Positions 8,886-21,248 of a stretch of 64,000 bases of DNA are shown here, in pieces. Numbering within the stretch: position 1 is the stretch's first letter; each line of letters opens with the position of its first letter. A model generated the notes under the pieces. It saw nothing but the letters and a program-made list of their open reading frames with translations. It ran no database searches and was not told where the DNA came from. This DNA is from Nocardioides luti. Lineage in GTDB: Bacteria > Actinomycetota > Actinomycetes > Propionibacteriales > Nocardioidaceae. The DNA lies in NCBI RefSeq assembly GCF_014212315.1, contig NZ_JACKXE010000002.1:372001-436000 (forward strand), read 5' to 3'. The position numbers were made by a program, and so were the translations under genes.

Positions 8886-10223
8886 CTAGAAGGCCGTGAG
8901 GTAGCGCTCGATCTCCCACTCGGAGACCGCGGCGTGGTAGGCGAAGAACTCGTTCTTCTTCAGGTGTGCGAAGTAGTCGGAGACCCCCGGTCCCGCCGCG
9001 TCGAGGACGCCACGGATCACGGGGTCGGCCTCGAACGCTTCGACCGCGCTGAGGAGCGTCGCGGGGAACGGCGTGTCCGGGCCGCTGCCCACATCACCGA
9101 GCACGGCACCACCGGCAATGCCGTCGAGCCCGGCACCCACGGCCGCCGCGACCGCCAGGTAGGGGTTGGCCGAGCCGTCGCCGCCGCGCAGCTCGATGCG
9201 CTGGTCGTCGGGGACGCGCACGTAGTGCGTGCGGTCGTTGCCGCCGTACGTCGGGAGCTTGGGCGCCCACGTCGCCCCGCTCGCGCTCGAGGCGATCGCA
9301 CCGGTGCGCTTGTAGGAATTGACGGTGGGGGCGATCACCGCCTGTAGGGCGGTCGCATGGGCCAGCACGCCCGCGACGAAGGACCGCGCCGTCGTGGAGA
9401 GCCCGAACCCGTCGACATCGGCGTCGGTGCCGTCGGCCCCTGCGGGGAAGACCGGCTCGCCCGTGCTGGCGTCTCGCAGCGACAGGTGAAGATGCAGGCC
9501 GGAGCCGGTGCGGTTGCTGAACGGCTTCGGCATGAACGTCGCGATCATGCCCCGCTCATGGGCCATGACGTTGAGCAGGTAGCGCAGCGTGATGACCCGG
9601 TCGGCGGTGGTCAGCGCTTCGGCGTACTGGAAGTTCTGCTCGAACTGCCCGTTGCCGTCCTCGTGGTCGTTGGCGTAGTTGCCCCAGCCCAATGCGTTCA
9701 TCGCCGTGCTGATCGAGGCGAGGTGGTCGTACATCCGCGTGACCCCGCGGGCGTCGTAGCACGGCTGGGCCGCGACGTCGTCGCTGTCAGCCGGGACCAG
9801 GGCACCCCCCGCATCGCGCTTGAGCAGGAAGTACTCGACCTCCGCGCCCGCATAGGGCGAGAAGCCCGCGGCGGCCGCCCGGGCGACGACCTCCTGGAGG
9901 ATCACCCGGGGCGCGAAGGGCCACGGCTTCCCGCTGACCCAAGGGTCGCAGTGCACGATCGCGAGCCCCGGCTTCACGAACGGGATGGGCGTGAACGACG
10001 TCGCATCCGGCATCGCCATGATGTCCGGGTCCTTCGGCTCCTGGCCGATCGCGCCCACGGCGTACCCCGCAAACCCGACGCCCTCGTCGATGAGCTGCTC
10101 GATCGCCTCGACGGGCACGAGCTTCGCGCAGGGCTTGCCGTTCAGGTCCACGAACAGGGCGAGCACGAAGGTCGTGCCCGACGCCTCGCACAACTCGGCG
10201 AGGTTTGCACGCTCAGCGTTCAT
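8886..10223 (-). CDS. glnT: GlnT-type glutamine synthetase / gamma-glutamylmethylamide synthetase
   Basis: A 445-residue glutamine synthetase-fold ligase. The sequence contains signatures typical of the GlnT/GmaS group: ALFVDLNGKPCAKLVPVEA, GQEPKDPD, SNYANDHEDGNGQFEQN-like GNYANDHEDGNGQFEQN, and the ATP-site RTGSGLHLHLS. Members ligate ammonia or methylamine to glutamate. The start chosen is ATG 10221-10223, with GGAGG five bases upstream; an in-frame start 36 bases earlier lacks such a site. It is the first gene of a seven-gene operon with glxBCD, so its amide product is probably the substrate of the GlxBCD complex. Confidence 0.9.
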   Translation of the reverse strand: MNAERANLAELCEASGTTFVLALFVDLNGKPCAKLVPVEAIEQLIDEGVGFAGYAVGAIGQEPKDPDIMAMPDATSFTPIPFVKPGLAIVHCDPWVSGKPWPFAPRVILQEVVARAAAAGFSPYAGAEVEYFLLKRDAGGALVPADSDDVAAQPCYDARGVTRMYDHLASISTAMNALGWGNYANDHEDGNGQFEQNFQYAEALTTADRVITLRYLLNVMAHERGMIATFMPKPFSNRTGSGLHLHLSLRDASTGEPVFPAGADGTDADVDGFGLSTTARSFVAGVLAHATALQAVIAPTVNSYKRTGAIASSASGATWAPKLPTYGGNDRTHYVRVPDDQRIELRGGDGSANPYLAVAAAVGAGLDGIAGGAVLGDVGSGPDTPFPATLLSAVEAFEADPVIRGVLDAAGPGVSDYFAHLKKNEFFAYHAAVSEWEIERYLTAF

Positions 10224-10279
10224 CCGATCCTCCGTCTCCCACCAAGATCTTTTGTCCATTCACAGTAGACGGTAGCGAT

Positions 10280-10295
10280 ATTTCGCAAGAGTTAC
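10280..10295 (-). promoter_or_regulatory. GlnR-like box upstream of glnT
   Basis: Read on the minus strand, GTAAC, six bases, then GAAAT matches gTnAc-n6-GaAAc at nine of ten specified positions, including all of the first half. It lies about 57 bases before the glnT start. The same architecture occurs upstream of amt. Confidence 0.45.
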
Positions 10296-10365
10296 AGCGA
10301 TGGCAATTCCGTCTCTCGACCCGAGCGGTTCGCTTGCCACCGACACCGAATTTCCGAACAGGGGG

Positions 10366-10550
10366 GGGTGGCCGCGTCCACGTCATGGGGCGCGGGTGTC
10401 GGTTGACTCTTCGAGGCGAATCGACGCATCCGACGCAACGAACTGGCTGGACTTCTGCGCCGTGCCAGAGTCGACGTGGTCGCACTCGTCCTGGCTGATC
10501 CGCATCGAGCAGAACCGCACTGCCGCCACCGAGAGCGGCGTCCACAGCCG
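10366..10550 (-). pseudogene. Decayed copy of the thiC 3' end and bluB start
   Basis: Read on the minus strand, one frame encodes [15 protein letters not shown], then KSSQFVASDASIRLEE, against [15 protein letters not shown] and [16 protein letters not shown] at the C-terminus of the intact ThiC at 15035. About 40 bases later comes MTWTRP, against MTWNRP at the start of the bluB-cobT gene. So the fragment keeps the same gene junction as the intact locus at about 15.0-15.2 kb, in the same orientation. Similarity stops at both ends. It cannot encode a functional protein. Confidence 0.8.
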
Positions 10551-10569
10551 CCATCTCCTGACAACGGCG

Positions 10570-11733
10570 CTAGGCGTCTCTTCGCCGCAGTGCACTTCTG
10601 ATGAGTATGCGGAGGTACGCCATACTCGGGTATGGGTCTCGGAGGTCCCACACGGAGTGAGTGGATTTCCATGCCCTCATAAGGGGTTGCATGACCTGGC
10701 GGCCTGTGCGCCAGCCGCTACGCAGGTCGCCGTACAGCCACTGGTAGCGCATGCCGCTGCGCGCCCGCGGTGCCACGACATCGCCGATCGTGGCGGCCGT
10801 GGCCCATATTGCGGCGAGGTCGACCCCAGCGGCGGCCGCGAGCGCCATCGACCCGTAGCAGCGGCCGTTGACGTCGATGAGGAGCGGTCCTCGGGCGGAG
10901 TCGAGGAACTGTGCCTCGGCGAGGCCGCGCCAGCCGATTGAGGCTAAGAAGCTGGTGAGTAAGTCAACGAGGTCGGATTCGATCTCGACGGTCTTGGCAA
11001 AGACGCTGACGCCCGCTTCGGGAGGCCACAAGCTCATCGCTCGTTGCTGCACGGCGGCGAGCACCCGACCCTCATTACCCATGACCACCGATACGGCAAC
11101 CAGCTGTCCGGTGACGTGCTCCTGCAACAGGGGCTCCGCACCGCGTGCGCGCATAGCGCGTGCCGCCGCTCGCAGCTCATCAATGTCAGACGAGACCAAC
11201 GTCTCTGAACGCAGTTGGGCGTGGGAGCGCGACTTGAGCACTATCGTGCGGCTCACCGCGGACAGCGCCTCGTCGGTGGCCAGCTCCGTGTGCGGCACGC
11301 TCAGGCCCGCACGACGCGCGGCTGCCGTCATGTCGAGCTTGTCGAGTATCAGGCGTACGGATTGCCGGCTGCCGTACGGCACGTTGCAAGAGAGTGAGTC
11401 TCGAGATTCAGATAGCGCCAGCATCTCAGAGTCGCCGCCGGGCAGGACCACGCCATATCGTGCGGTGGCAACAGCGGCATCCACCGAGGTCACGACGTCA
11501 CGGTGCAGGGGGTGCCAGTCTTGGGTGTGACGTGATGCCCCGACAAGGCTGTTGCGCGTTGGCGTGCAGACGCCGACGTTCCAACCGAGTCGCGACAAGG
11601 ATCGTGCAGCCGCCAATAGACCGCGAGAATCATCGCTTCCGACAAGCAACACGCGGCCGGCTGCGGGGCGAGGACGCGCGAGGATGGCCGCGCGCGGATT
11701 CTCGACTCTACGGACGGAATCTGAGCCAGGCAC
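10570..11733 (-). CDS. ATP-grasp family ligase, substrate unknown
   Basis: A 387-residue protein with a Rossmann-like N-terminal region (GRVLLVGSDDSRGLLAAARSL), a pre-ATP-grasp segment with LDKLDMTAAARRAGLSVP, and an ATP-grasp core with an ATP-binding Lys (TIVLKSRSHAQ), LLQEHVTGQLVAVSVVMG and the metal site LIDVNGRCYGSMALA. It resembles carboxylate-amine ligases found beside surface-polysaccharide or peptide-modification genes. The GTG at 11731-11733 has GAGGAG four bases upstream; the frame is open further up but without such a site. It stands alone among decayed genes, so it may be the survivor of a lost cluster. Confidence 0.65.
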   Translation of the reverse strand: MPGSDSVRRVENPRAAILARPRPAAGRVLLVGSDDSRGLLAAARSLSRLGWNVGVCTPTRNSLVGASRHTQDWHPLHRDVVTSVDAAVATARYGVVLPGGDSEMLALSESRDSLSCNVPYGSRQSVRLILDKLDMTAAARRAGLSVPHTELATDEALSAVSRTIVLKSRSHAQLRSETLVSSDIDELRAAARAMRARGAEPLLQEHVTGQLVAVSVVMGNEGRVLAAVQQRAMSLWPPEAGVSVFAKTVEIESDLVDLLTSFLASIGWRGLAEAQFLDSARGPLLIDVNGRCYGSMALAAAAGVDLAAIWATAATIGDVVAPRARSGMRYQWLYGDLRSGWRTGRQVMQPLMRAWKSTHSVWDLRDPYPSMAYLRILIRSALRRRDA

Positions 11734-11904
11734 GGAACTCCTCGGGACGGACGTCGAGCAAGGACTGGTCAACCAGCAGCAGCCGCACGGGCGATCTTCG
11801 CAAGCTGTGACTTCAGTGAGATACGTCCCGGAGCACCGACCCACGTAGCCACAACCGTACGGCAGTTCAACTGGCTGAAGCCCATGAAAGCCTCCGAGCT
11901 GCGC

Positions 11905-12600
11905 CTACTCGACGCCCACGTCCAGCCACCCGCATCGCTGGTGCGTCAAGAAGCCCGAAGCGGCAAGTACCTCCGCGGGAGAGGCGGGGCACAGCGCACG
12001 ACCTAGGTCTCCGAGCGGCATCGAGGTGATCACGGTCGAGAGGTCCGACGCTCCCTCCACGAGGTTTCCGCAACCAAGGCCGGAACCACGCCGTCGCGGT
12101 GCTCGATGCGGAGAACCGGCGACTTTATATGGACGGCGGCCCCGCGCTCGACCACCCTGTCCCGCGCGCGCTTCTCTATCATGCCGGGACCAGGATGCGG
12201 ACACTGAAACTCCTCGGTCGGGCTGGTGATCTGCTTCCCGCGCCGGAGCCGCAGCGCGATGAGAACCGCACCGGGCAGCGAGAGACTTCTCGATACGCTG
12301 GGCGGCCCAGTCAGCCTGGGTGCTCGAGGCGCTGACCCCCAGACCTTCTCGGTACGTCTTGAACAAGTGCGGTGGAGCCGCCAGCCGCACCGTGCCGCGA
12401 CCCAACCCTCGAAAGACCTCTGGTCCGCGGGAGGGCCGACCCTCTGGCACAAGGCCCAGGCGAGCGGTTCCGCCGCGACCGCCCACCGCCATGAGCGGAT
12501 ACACACGTCTGCGACTCGAACGCGTGACACCTTTGACCCTGCGGACCTCGCCGTGATCGTACAGAAGATGACCACCCATCTCGATGAATCTGGGCGCGTC
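11905..12600 (-). pseudogene. Broken UDP-galactopyranose mutase-like flavoprotein
   Basis: On the minus strand two frames alternate and together give a recognisable NAD(P)/FAD oxidoreductase of the UDP-galactopyranose mutase type. In order: FIEMGGHLLYDHGEV (about 12588), PPADQRSFEGWVAARCGW (about 12431), PHLFKTY and ASSTQADWAAQRI (about 12369-12270), ITSPTEEFQCPHPGPGM through VHIKSPVLRIEHRDG (about 12240-12060), and VITSMPLGDLGRALCP (about 12040). At least four frame changes are needed. The N-terminal GxGxxG part and the C-terminal third are not seen, so the gene is dead. Confidence 0.75.
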
Positions 12601-12635
12601 GGCCTGCTCCGGGGTCAGAGTTACCAGAGGTAGCC

Positions 12636-12720
12636 TGTTACATCTCCGGTACAAGCAGCCGGCCGCCCTCGACGTTTTGTGTGGGTCAACATGGGTGAGT
12701 CATTCAGTACTGCGACGTGT
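12636..12720 (+). repeat. 85-bp dispersed element, copy A
   Basis: This stretch aligns with 47407-47491 over the same length. The best-kept parts are GTTACA-n6-GGTACAA at the left, TCGACGTTT in the middle, and GGTCA-CATGGGT-AGTCA-TCAGTACT-CGAC at the right. Copy A lies between two pseudogenes. The function is unknown; the left part looks like an operator and the right part contains an ATG. Confidence 0.6.
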
Positions 12721-12899
12721 AGCCATTTGTGCACGTCCAGCTCGAACCCGGAGTTGAACAACGAGGGCTTGGGCTTGCTGGGCCCTTGTTGCGTCCACCC
12801 GCAGGGTCACCACGGCGACTTGAAGCGCTCCGTCGGGCACTCGGTTCTTGAGACGCGAACCTCCGGCAACGGGCTCGACCAGTTGGTCGGCGTCCGTGC

Positions 12900-13326
12900 A
12901 CTTGTCGACTGATTGAGCATCAGCCGAATGCCCGAGCCGTTCTCCCGGAGAGGTAACCCGACCGCCTCTAGGATGAGGTTGTCGTAGGTGACCACAACGA
13001 GCGGTCAACGGATGCCGCAATGTGTCGTCCCAGATCGCTTCGGCACTGTCGCTGCCTTGCCAGGTGCCGTAGTGACACTCGCACGACAACGGGTCAGTCT
13101 CCGGTTCGAGCCGCAGCGTCGTGCCGATGATGGCTGCGGCCTGCTGCGCCCGGATGATGTCCGAGGTCAGCAACCGTTCTGCCCCTCGTGCGAGACAGTT
13201 GGGATCCGCCTTCGACAGCTTGGCGGCGACCGCGCTCGGTCAGTTCCGTGGAGACGGTTCGGCTCTCCACGTGCCCGGCCGCGTTCCAGGTTGACTCCCC
13301 TGTTGGATCAGCAATAGCTCCGTCAT
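12900..13326 (-). pseudogene. Broken histidine phosphatase, probable former alpha-ribazole phosphatase
   Basis: The ATG at 13324-13326 overlaps the bluB-cobT stop (ATGA), as expected for an operon member. It reads MTELLLIQQG, then a one-base shift right at the catalytic RHGE motif moves the family pattern GESTWNAAGHV...TELTERGRRQA to another frame, and the first frame resumes with LLTSDIIRAQQAAAIIG and ECHYGTWQGSDSAEA. Catalytic Arg-His are also mutated to Gln-Gln. A shorter third piece (VVTYDNLILEAVGLPL, about 12996) may be the C-terminal part. Position after cobT suggests the lost enzyme was CobC, which dephosphorylates alpha-ribazole phosphate. Confidence 0.75.
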
Positions 13327-15023
13327 GGCGCCGTGCGGCCGATCCCCTGGCGTAGCTTGAGTCCGCTGATCAGCATGGCGACCGCCAACGATGCTCCGAC
13401 GCCCTCCCCGGCCCGGAGGCGCAGGTCGAGCAACGGTTCGAGACCCAGGTGCTCCAGGACGGCAGCGTGTGCGCGTTCGCGGCTGCGCTGGCCGGCTACG
13501 AGGTACGCCGCAGCACCGGGCTCGATGCGCACGGCGACCAGCGCCGCGACGCTCGTGGCGAGGCCATCCAGGACGCTGACCGCTCCGGTCGACGCGGCGC
13601 CGAGCACGGCGCCGGCGAGGACGCAGAACTCCGGTCCGCCGACGGCGGCCAGCACCTGCTCAGGGAGGAGCCGGTCCTCTCCGCTCCCTGCACGCATCCG
13701 CGCCACCGCGGCTTCCACGACTTCGGTCTTACGCCGCACCATCGTGGTGTCCGCGCCTGCCCCGAGCCCCACCACCTCGGCGGCGGACAGGTCGAGCAGC
13801 GCTGCTGCAAGAGCCGCAGCCACGGTGGTGTTGCCGATGCCGACCTCTCCGAGGGCCACCAGCCGGTGCTCCTGTCCTGCATCTGCCCCGCGTCGTCGGC
13901 CACGCTCGATCAGGCTTGAGACCTGTTCGGCGGTGAGGGCGTCGGTTGTCACGAGGTCACCGGTCGCCGAACCCGCGTCGACTACCTCGAAGTCGAGGCC
14001 GGCGGCTGCCGCGGCGACCGCACCGGCGGACTCCCCGACGTGGCTGGCCGCAATCACGTCCTCAGTCACGGAGTCGCGGTAGGCGGAGACGCCGTGGGCA
14101 GTCACCGGGTGCCGTCCGGCCACCAGCAGCAACCGGCCGGTGGGGGTATGGTGCGCGCGTCCCTGCATCGCGGCCTCGACCCGGTCGACGTAGCGGTCCA
14201 GCAGGCCGAGGGATCCCGGCGGCGAGAGCAGTACGTCGGCATGGTCCCGCGCTCCCACCACGGCGTCGTTCTGCGGGGCCCGCAGGTGCGAGGGCGGTGC
14301 CGGCGTGGTTACGCTCCACCGCTCGGCGAAGATCACGTCCTCGACCGGCTGACGCCGCGACCAGCCTGCCCGCTCCAGTCCCGGGGCGGGCGGCCGCTCG
14401 TCGGGCCACCCAAGGCAGAGCCAGCCCAGTGTGACCACTCCATCAGGCACGCCAACCAGACCCTCGAGGTCCTTCTGCTCGAAGAGGGTGACCCAGCCGA
14501 TGCCCAGGCCCTCGGCGCGCGCGGCCAGCCAGAGGTTCTGGATGGCGCATGCGCACGACCACACATCGGCGTCGGGGAACGTCGCCCGGCCGAGCACCCC
14601 CGCAGCCGCCGTGCGCCGGTCGCAGGCGACGACCACGCCGAGCGGAGCCTCGCGGATGCCTTCGAGCTGCAGGTCGAGCAACCGCCGGCCCGCCTCGGGG
14701 TCCATCTGGCGGGCCTGACGCAGCCGCTGCTCGTCGGCCATCCGGGCGGCCCGGTCCCGGGTGGCCGGATCGGAGACCACGATGAACCGCCAGGGCTGGC
14801 TGTGCCCGACCGACGGCGCCATGTGTGCAGCCGCCAGCACACGGCGCACCGTCTCCGGGTCGACCGGGTCGGGCCGGAAGCGGCGTACGTCTCGACGGGC
14901 AGCGACGACGTCGTAGAACGTCTCCCGGGCGGTCTGCGGGAAGGCCCAGCCCTCGACCTCGGCGGCCCGCTCGGCCGCCGAGGTCTGGTCACCGAGGAGG
15001 GGTACCGGGCGGTTCCAGGTCAT
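13323..15023 (-). CDS. bluB-cobT: Fusion of BluB (DMB synthase) and CobT phosphoribosyltransferase
   Basis: A 566-residue two-domain protein. Residues about 25-245 are a BluB flavin-destructase/nitroreductase domain (ARRDVRRFRPDPVDPETVR, MAPSVGHSQPWRF) that makes 5,6-dimethylbenzimidazole from FMNH2 and oxygen. Residues about 265-566 are CobT, which activates it with nicotinate mononucleotide; the signature LGEVGIGNTTVAAAL carries the catalytic Glu region. The ATG at 15021-15023 lies 11 bases after thiC; the longer open frame upstream lies only inside thiC. The gene is therefore the tail of the thiamine operon. Its stop overlaps the start of a broken phosphatase gene. Confidence 0.93.
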   Translation of the reverse strand: MTWNRPVPLLGDQTSAAERAAEVEGWAFPQTARETFYDVVAARRDVRRFRPDPVDPETVRRVLAAAHMAPSVGHSQPWRFIVVSDPATRDRAARMADEQRLRQARQMDPEAGRRLLDLQLEGIREAPLGVVVACDRRTAAAGVLGRATFPDADVWSCACAIQNLWLAARAEGLGIGWVTLFEQKDLEGLVGVPDGVVTLGWLCLGWPDERPPAPGLERAGWSRRQPVEDVIFAERWSVTTPAPPSHLRAPQNDAVVGARDHADVLLSPPGSLGLLDRYVDRVEAAMQGRAHHTPTGRLLLVAGRHPVTAHGVSAYRDSVTEDVIAASHVGESAGAVAAAAAGLDFEVVDAGSATGDLVTTDALTAEQVSSLIERGRRRGADAGQEHRLVALGEVGIGNTTVAAALAAALLDLSAAEVVGLGAGADTTMVRRKTEVVEAAVARMRAGSGEDRLLPEQVLAAVGGPEFCVLAGAVLGAASTGAVSVLDGLATSVAALVAVRIEPGAAAYLVAGQRSRERAHAAVLEHLGLEPLLDLRLRAGEGVGASLAVAMLISGLKLRQGIGRTAP

Positions 15024-15034
15024 GGGGCGCGAGT

Positions 15035-20200
<5,166 letters not shown>

Positions 20201-20204
<4 letters not shown>

Positions 20205-20830
20205 GACGTGTGAACGAGCTCGGCGATCTCCCGGGCCGCGCCGGGTGGGTCGGGGTCCTTCCAGACGGCGGCGACCACGGCGACGCCATGGGCACCGGAG
20301 GTCATCACGTCGCGCACCCGCGCCGCGGTGATCCCCCCGATCGCGATCGCCGGGATCTCCCGTGCGGTCGCGGCGAGCACGTCGAGACCGAGGGGGTCAG
20401 GCAACCCGTCCTTGGTCGAGGTGGCGTGCACCGGACCCACCCCGGCGTAGTCGGCGCCCTCGGCCCGCGCTGCGATCGCGTGCTCCGGACCACGGCAGGT
20501 GGCACCGACCAGGAAGTCCACCGGGGCGAGCGCCCGCGCGTCCGCGACGGACAAGTCGTTCCGGCCGAGGTGCACCCCGTGCGCCCCGGCGGCGAGTGCG
20601 ACGTCGAGGCGGTCGTTGACGATCACCCGCGTCCCCCGTGGCGCGAGCTCGGCCAGCAGCTCACGCGTCCAGGCGACGACCTCACGGTCACTGGCTTGCT
20701 TTGCACGGACCTGGACCGCGTCGACGCGCGGAGTGCCGACGGCGCCCTCGCCAACGACGGCGAGCAGGCGCGTCAACGCATCCCGATCGAGGGGTCCGAA
20801 ATCGGTGATCAGGTGGAACCGTGGCAACAC
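20201..20830 (-). CDS. thiE: Thiamine phosphate synthase ThiE
   Basis: A 209-residue TIM-barrel enzyme that joins HMP pyrophosphate and thiazole phosphate. Signatures are VQVRAKQASDREV, VNDRLDVALAAGAHGVHLGRND, ADYAGVGPVHATSTK and IGGITAARVRDVMTSGAHGVAVV. It is the first gene after the TPP riboswitch and starts with GTG. It keeps the full active-site set, in contrast to the second ThiE-like protein downstream. Confidence 0.95.
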
Positions 20831-20834
20831 GTCG

Positions 20835-20940
20835 ATCTCACTTCCTTCGCCGGCATGATCCGGAGCAGGTTCGACGGTCGGGGCGGCATCAGCCCCATCT
20901 CAGCCCGATGCATCGGGCTCCCGTGTGGATGCGGAGGACA
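20835..20940 (-). promoter_or_regulatory. TPP riboswitch (thi box)
   Basis: On the minus strand the conserved thi-box elements are in order: GGGCTGAGATGGGGC at about 20893-20907, then AACCTGCTCCGGATCATGCC followed by GGCGAAGGAAG (about 20842-20872). The 3' end lies about 10 bases before the thiE GTG, so it probably controls translation initiation or early termination. It heads the whole thi operon including bluB-cobT. Confidence 0.93.
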
Positions 20941-20989
20941 CTAGCACCGGACCGGTCCGTGCCCACGGGTGTCGTCCGCACGGGTGTGT

Positions 20990-21190
20990 TGGTAGCGTGC
21001 CGAACGCCAGTCAACCTCCCGTGGTCCGCCGCGGGGGCGCAGGGAACCCGGTGCGAATCCGGGACTGACGCGCAGCGGTAAGGGTGACGGGCGGGGCCCT
21101 GTCTTACGACAGCCACTGGACCGCGGGGTCCGGGAAGGCGTCCCGCACCGGGTGATCCCGAGTCCGAAGACCTGCTGGCCCTTGCGGCAA
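20990..21190 (+). promoter_or_regulatory. Cobalamin riboswitch upstream of cobG
   Basis: Plus-strand elements of the B12 class are present: AGGGAACCCGGTGCGAATCC (about 21038), CTGACGCGCAGCGGTAAGG, the B12-box part GCCACTGG (about 21112), GGGAAGGC (about 21131) and GAGTCCGAAGACCTGC near the 3' end. It lies back to back with the TPP riboswitch. Confidence 0.93.
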
Positions 21191-21248
21191 CAGCCGCGAG
21201 GTCACTCGAGGACCCCGCGCACGGGTCCCTGACCTCAGAGGACCATCG

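Noticed and set aside
12030-12575. A 181-codon open frame on the minus strand that could pass as a small gene
   Set aside because: Family motifs switch between this frame and the neighbouring one several times, so it is one segment of a frameshifted flavoprotein.
12700-13173. A 157-codon open frame on the minus strand
   Set aside because: Its first part is a piece of the broken histidine phosphatase and the remainder has no similarity, so it is treated as part of a pseudogene, not a gene.
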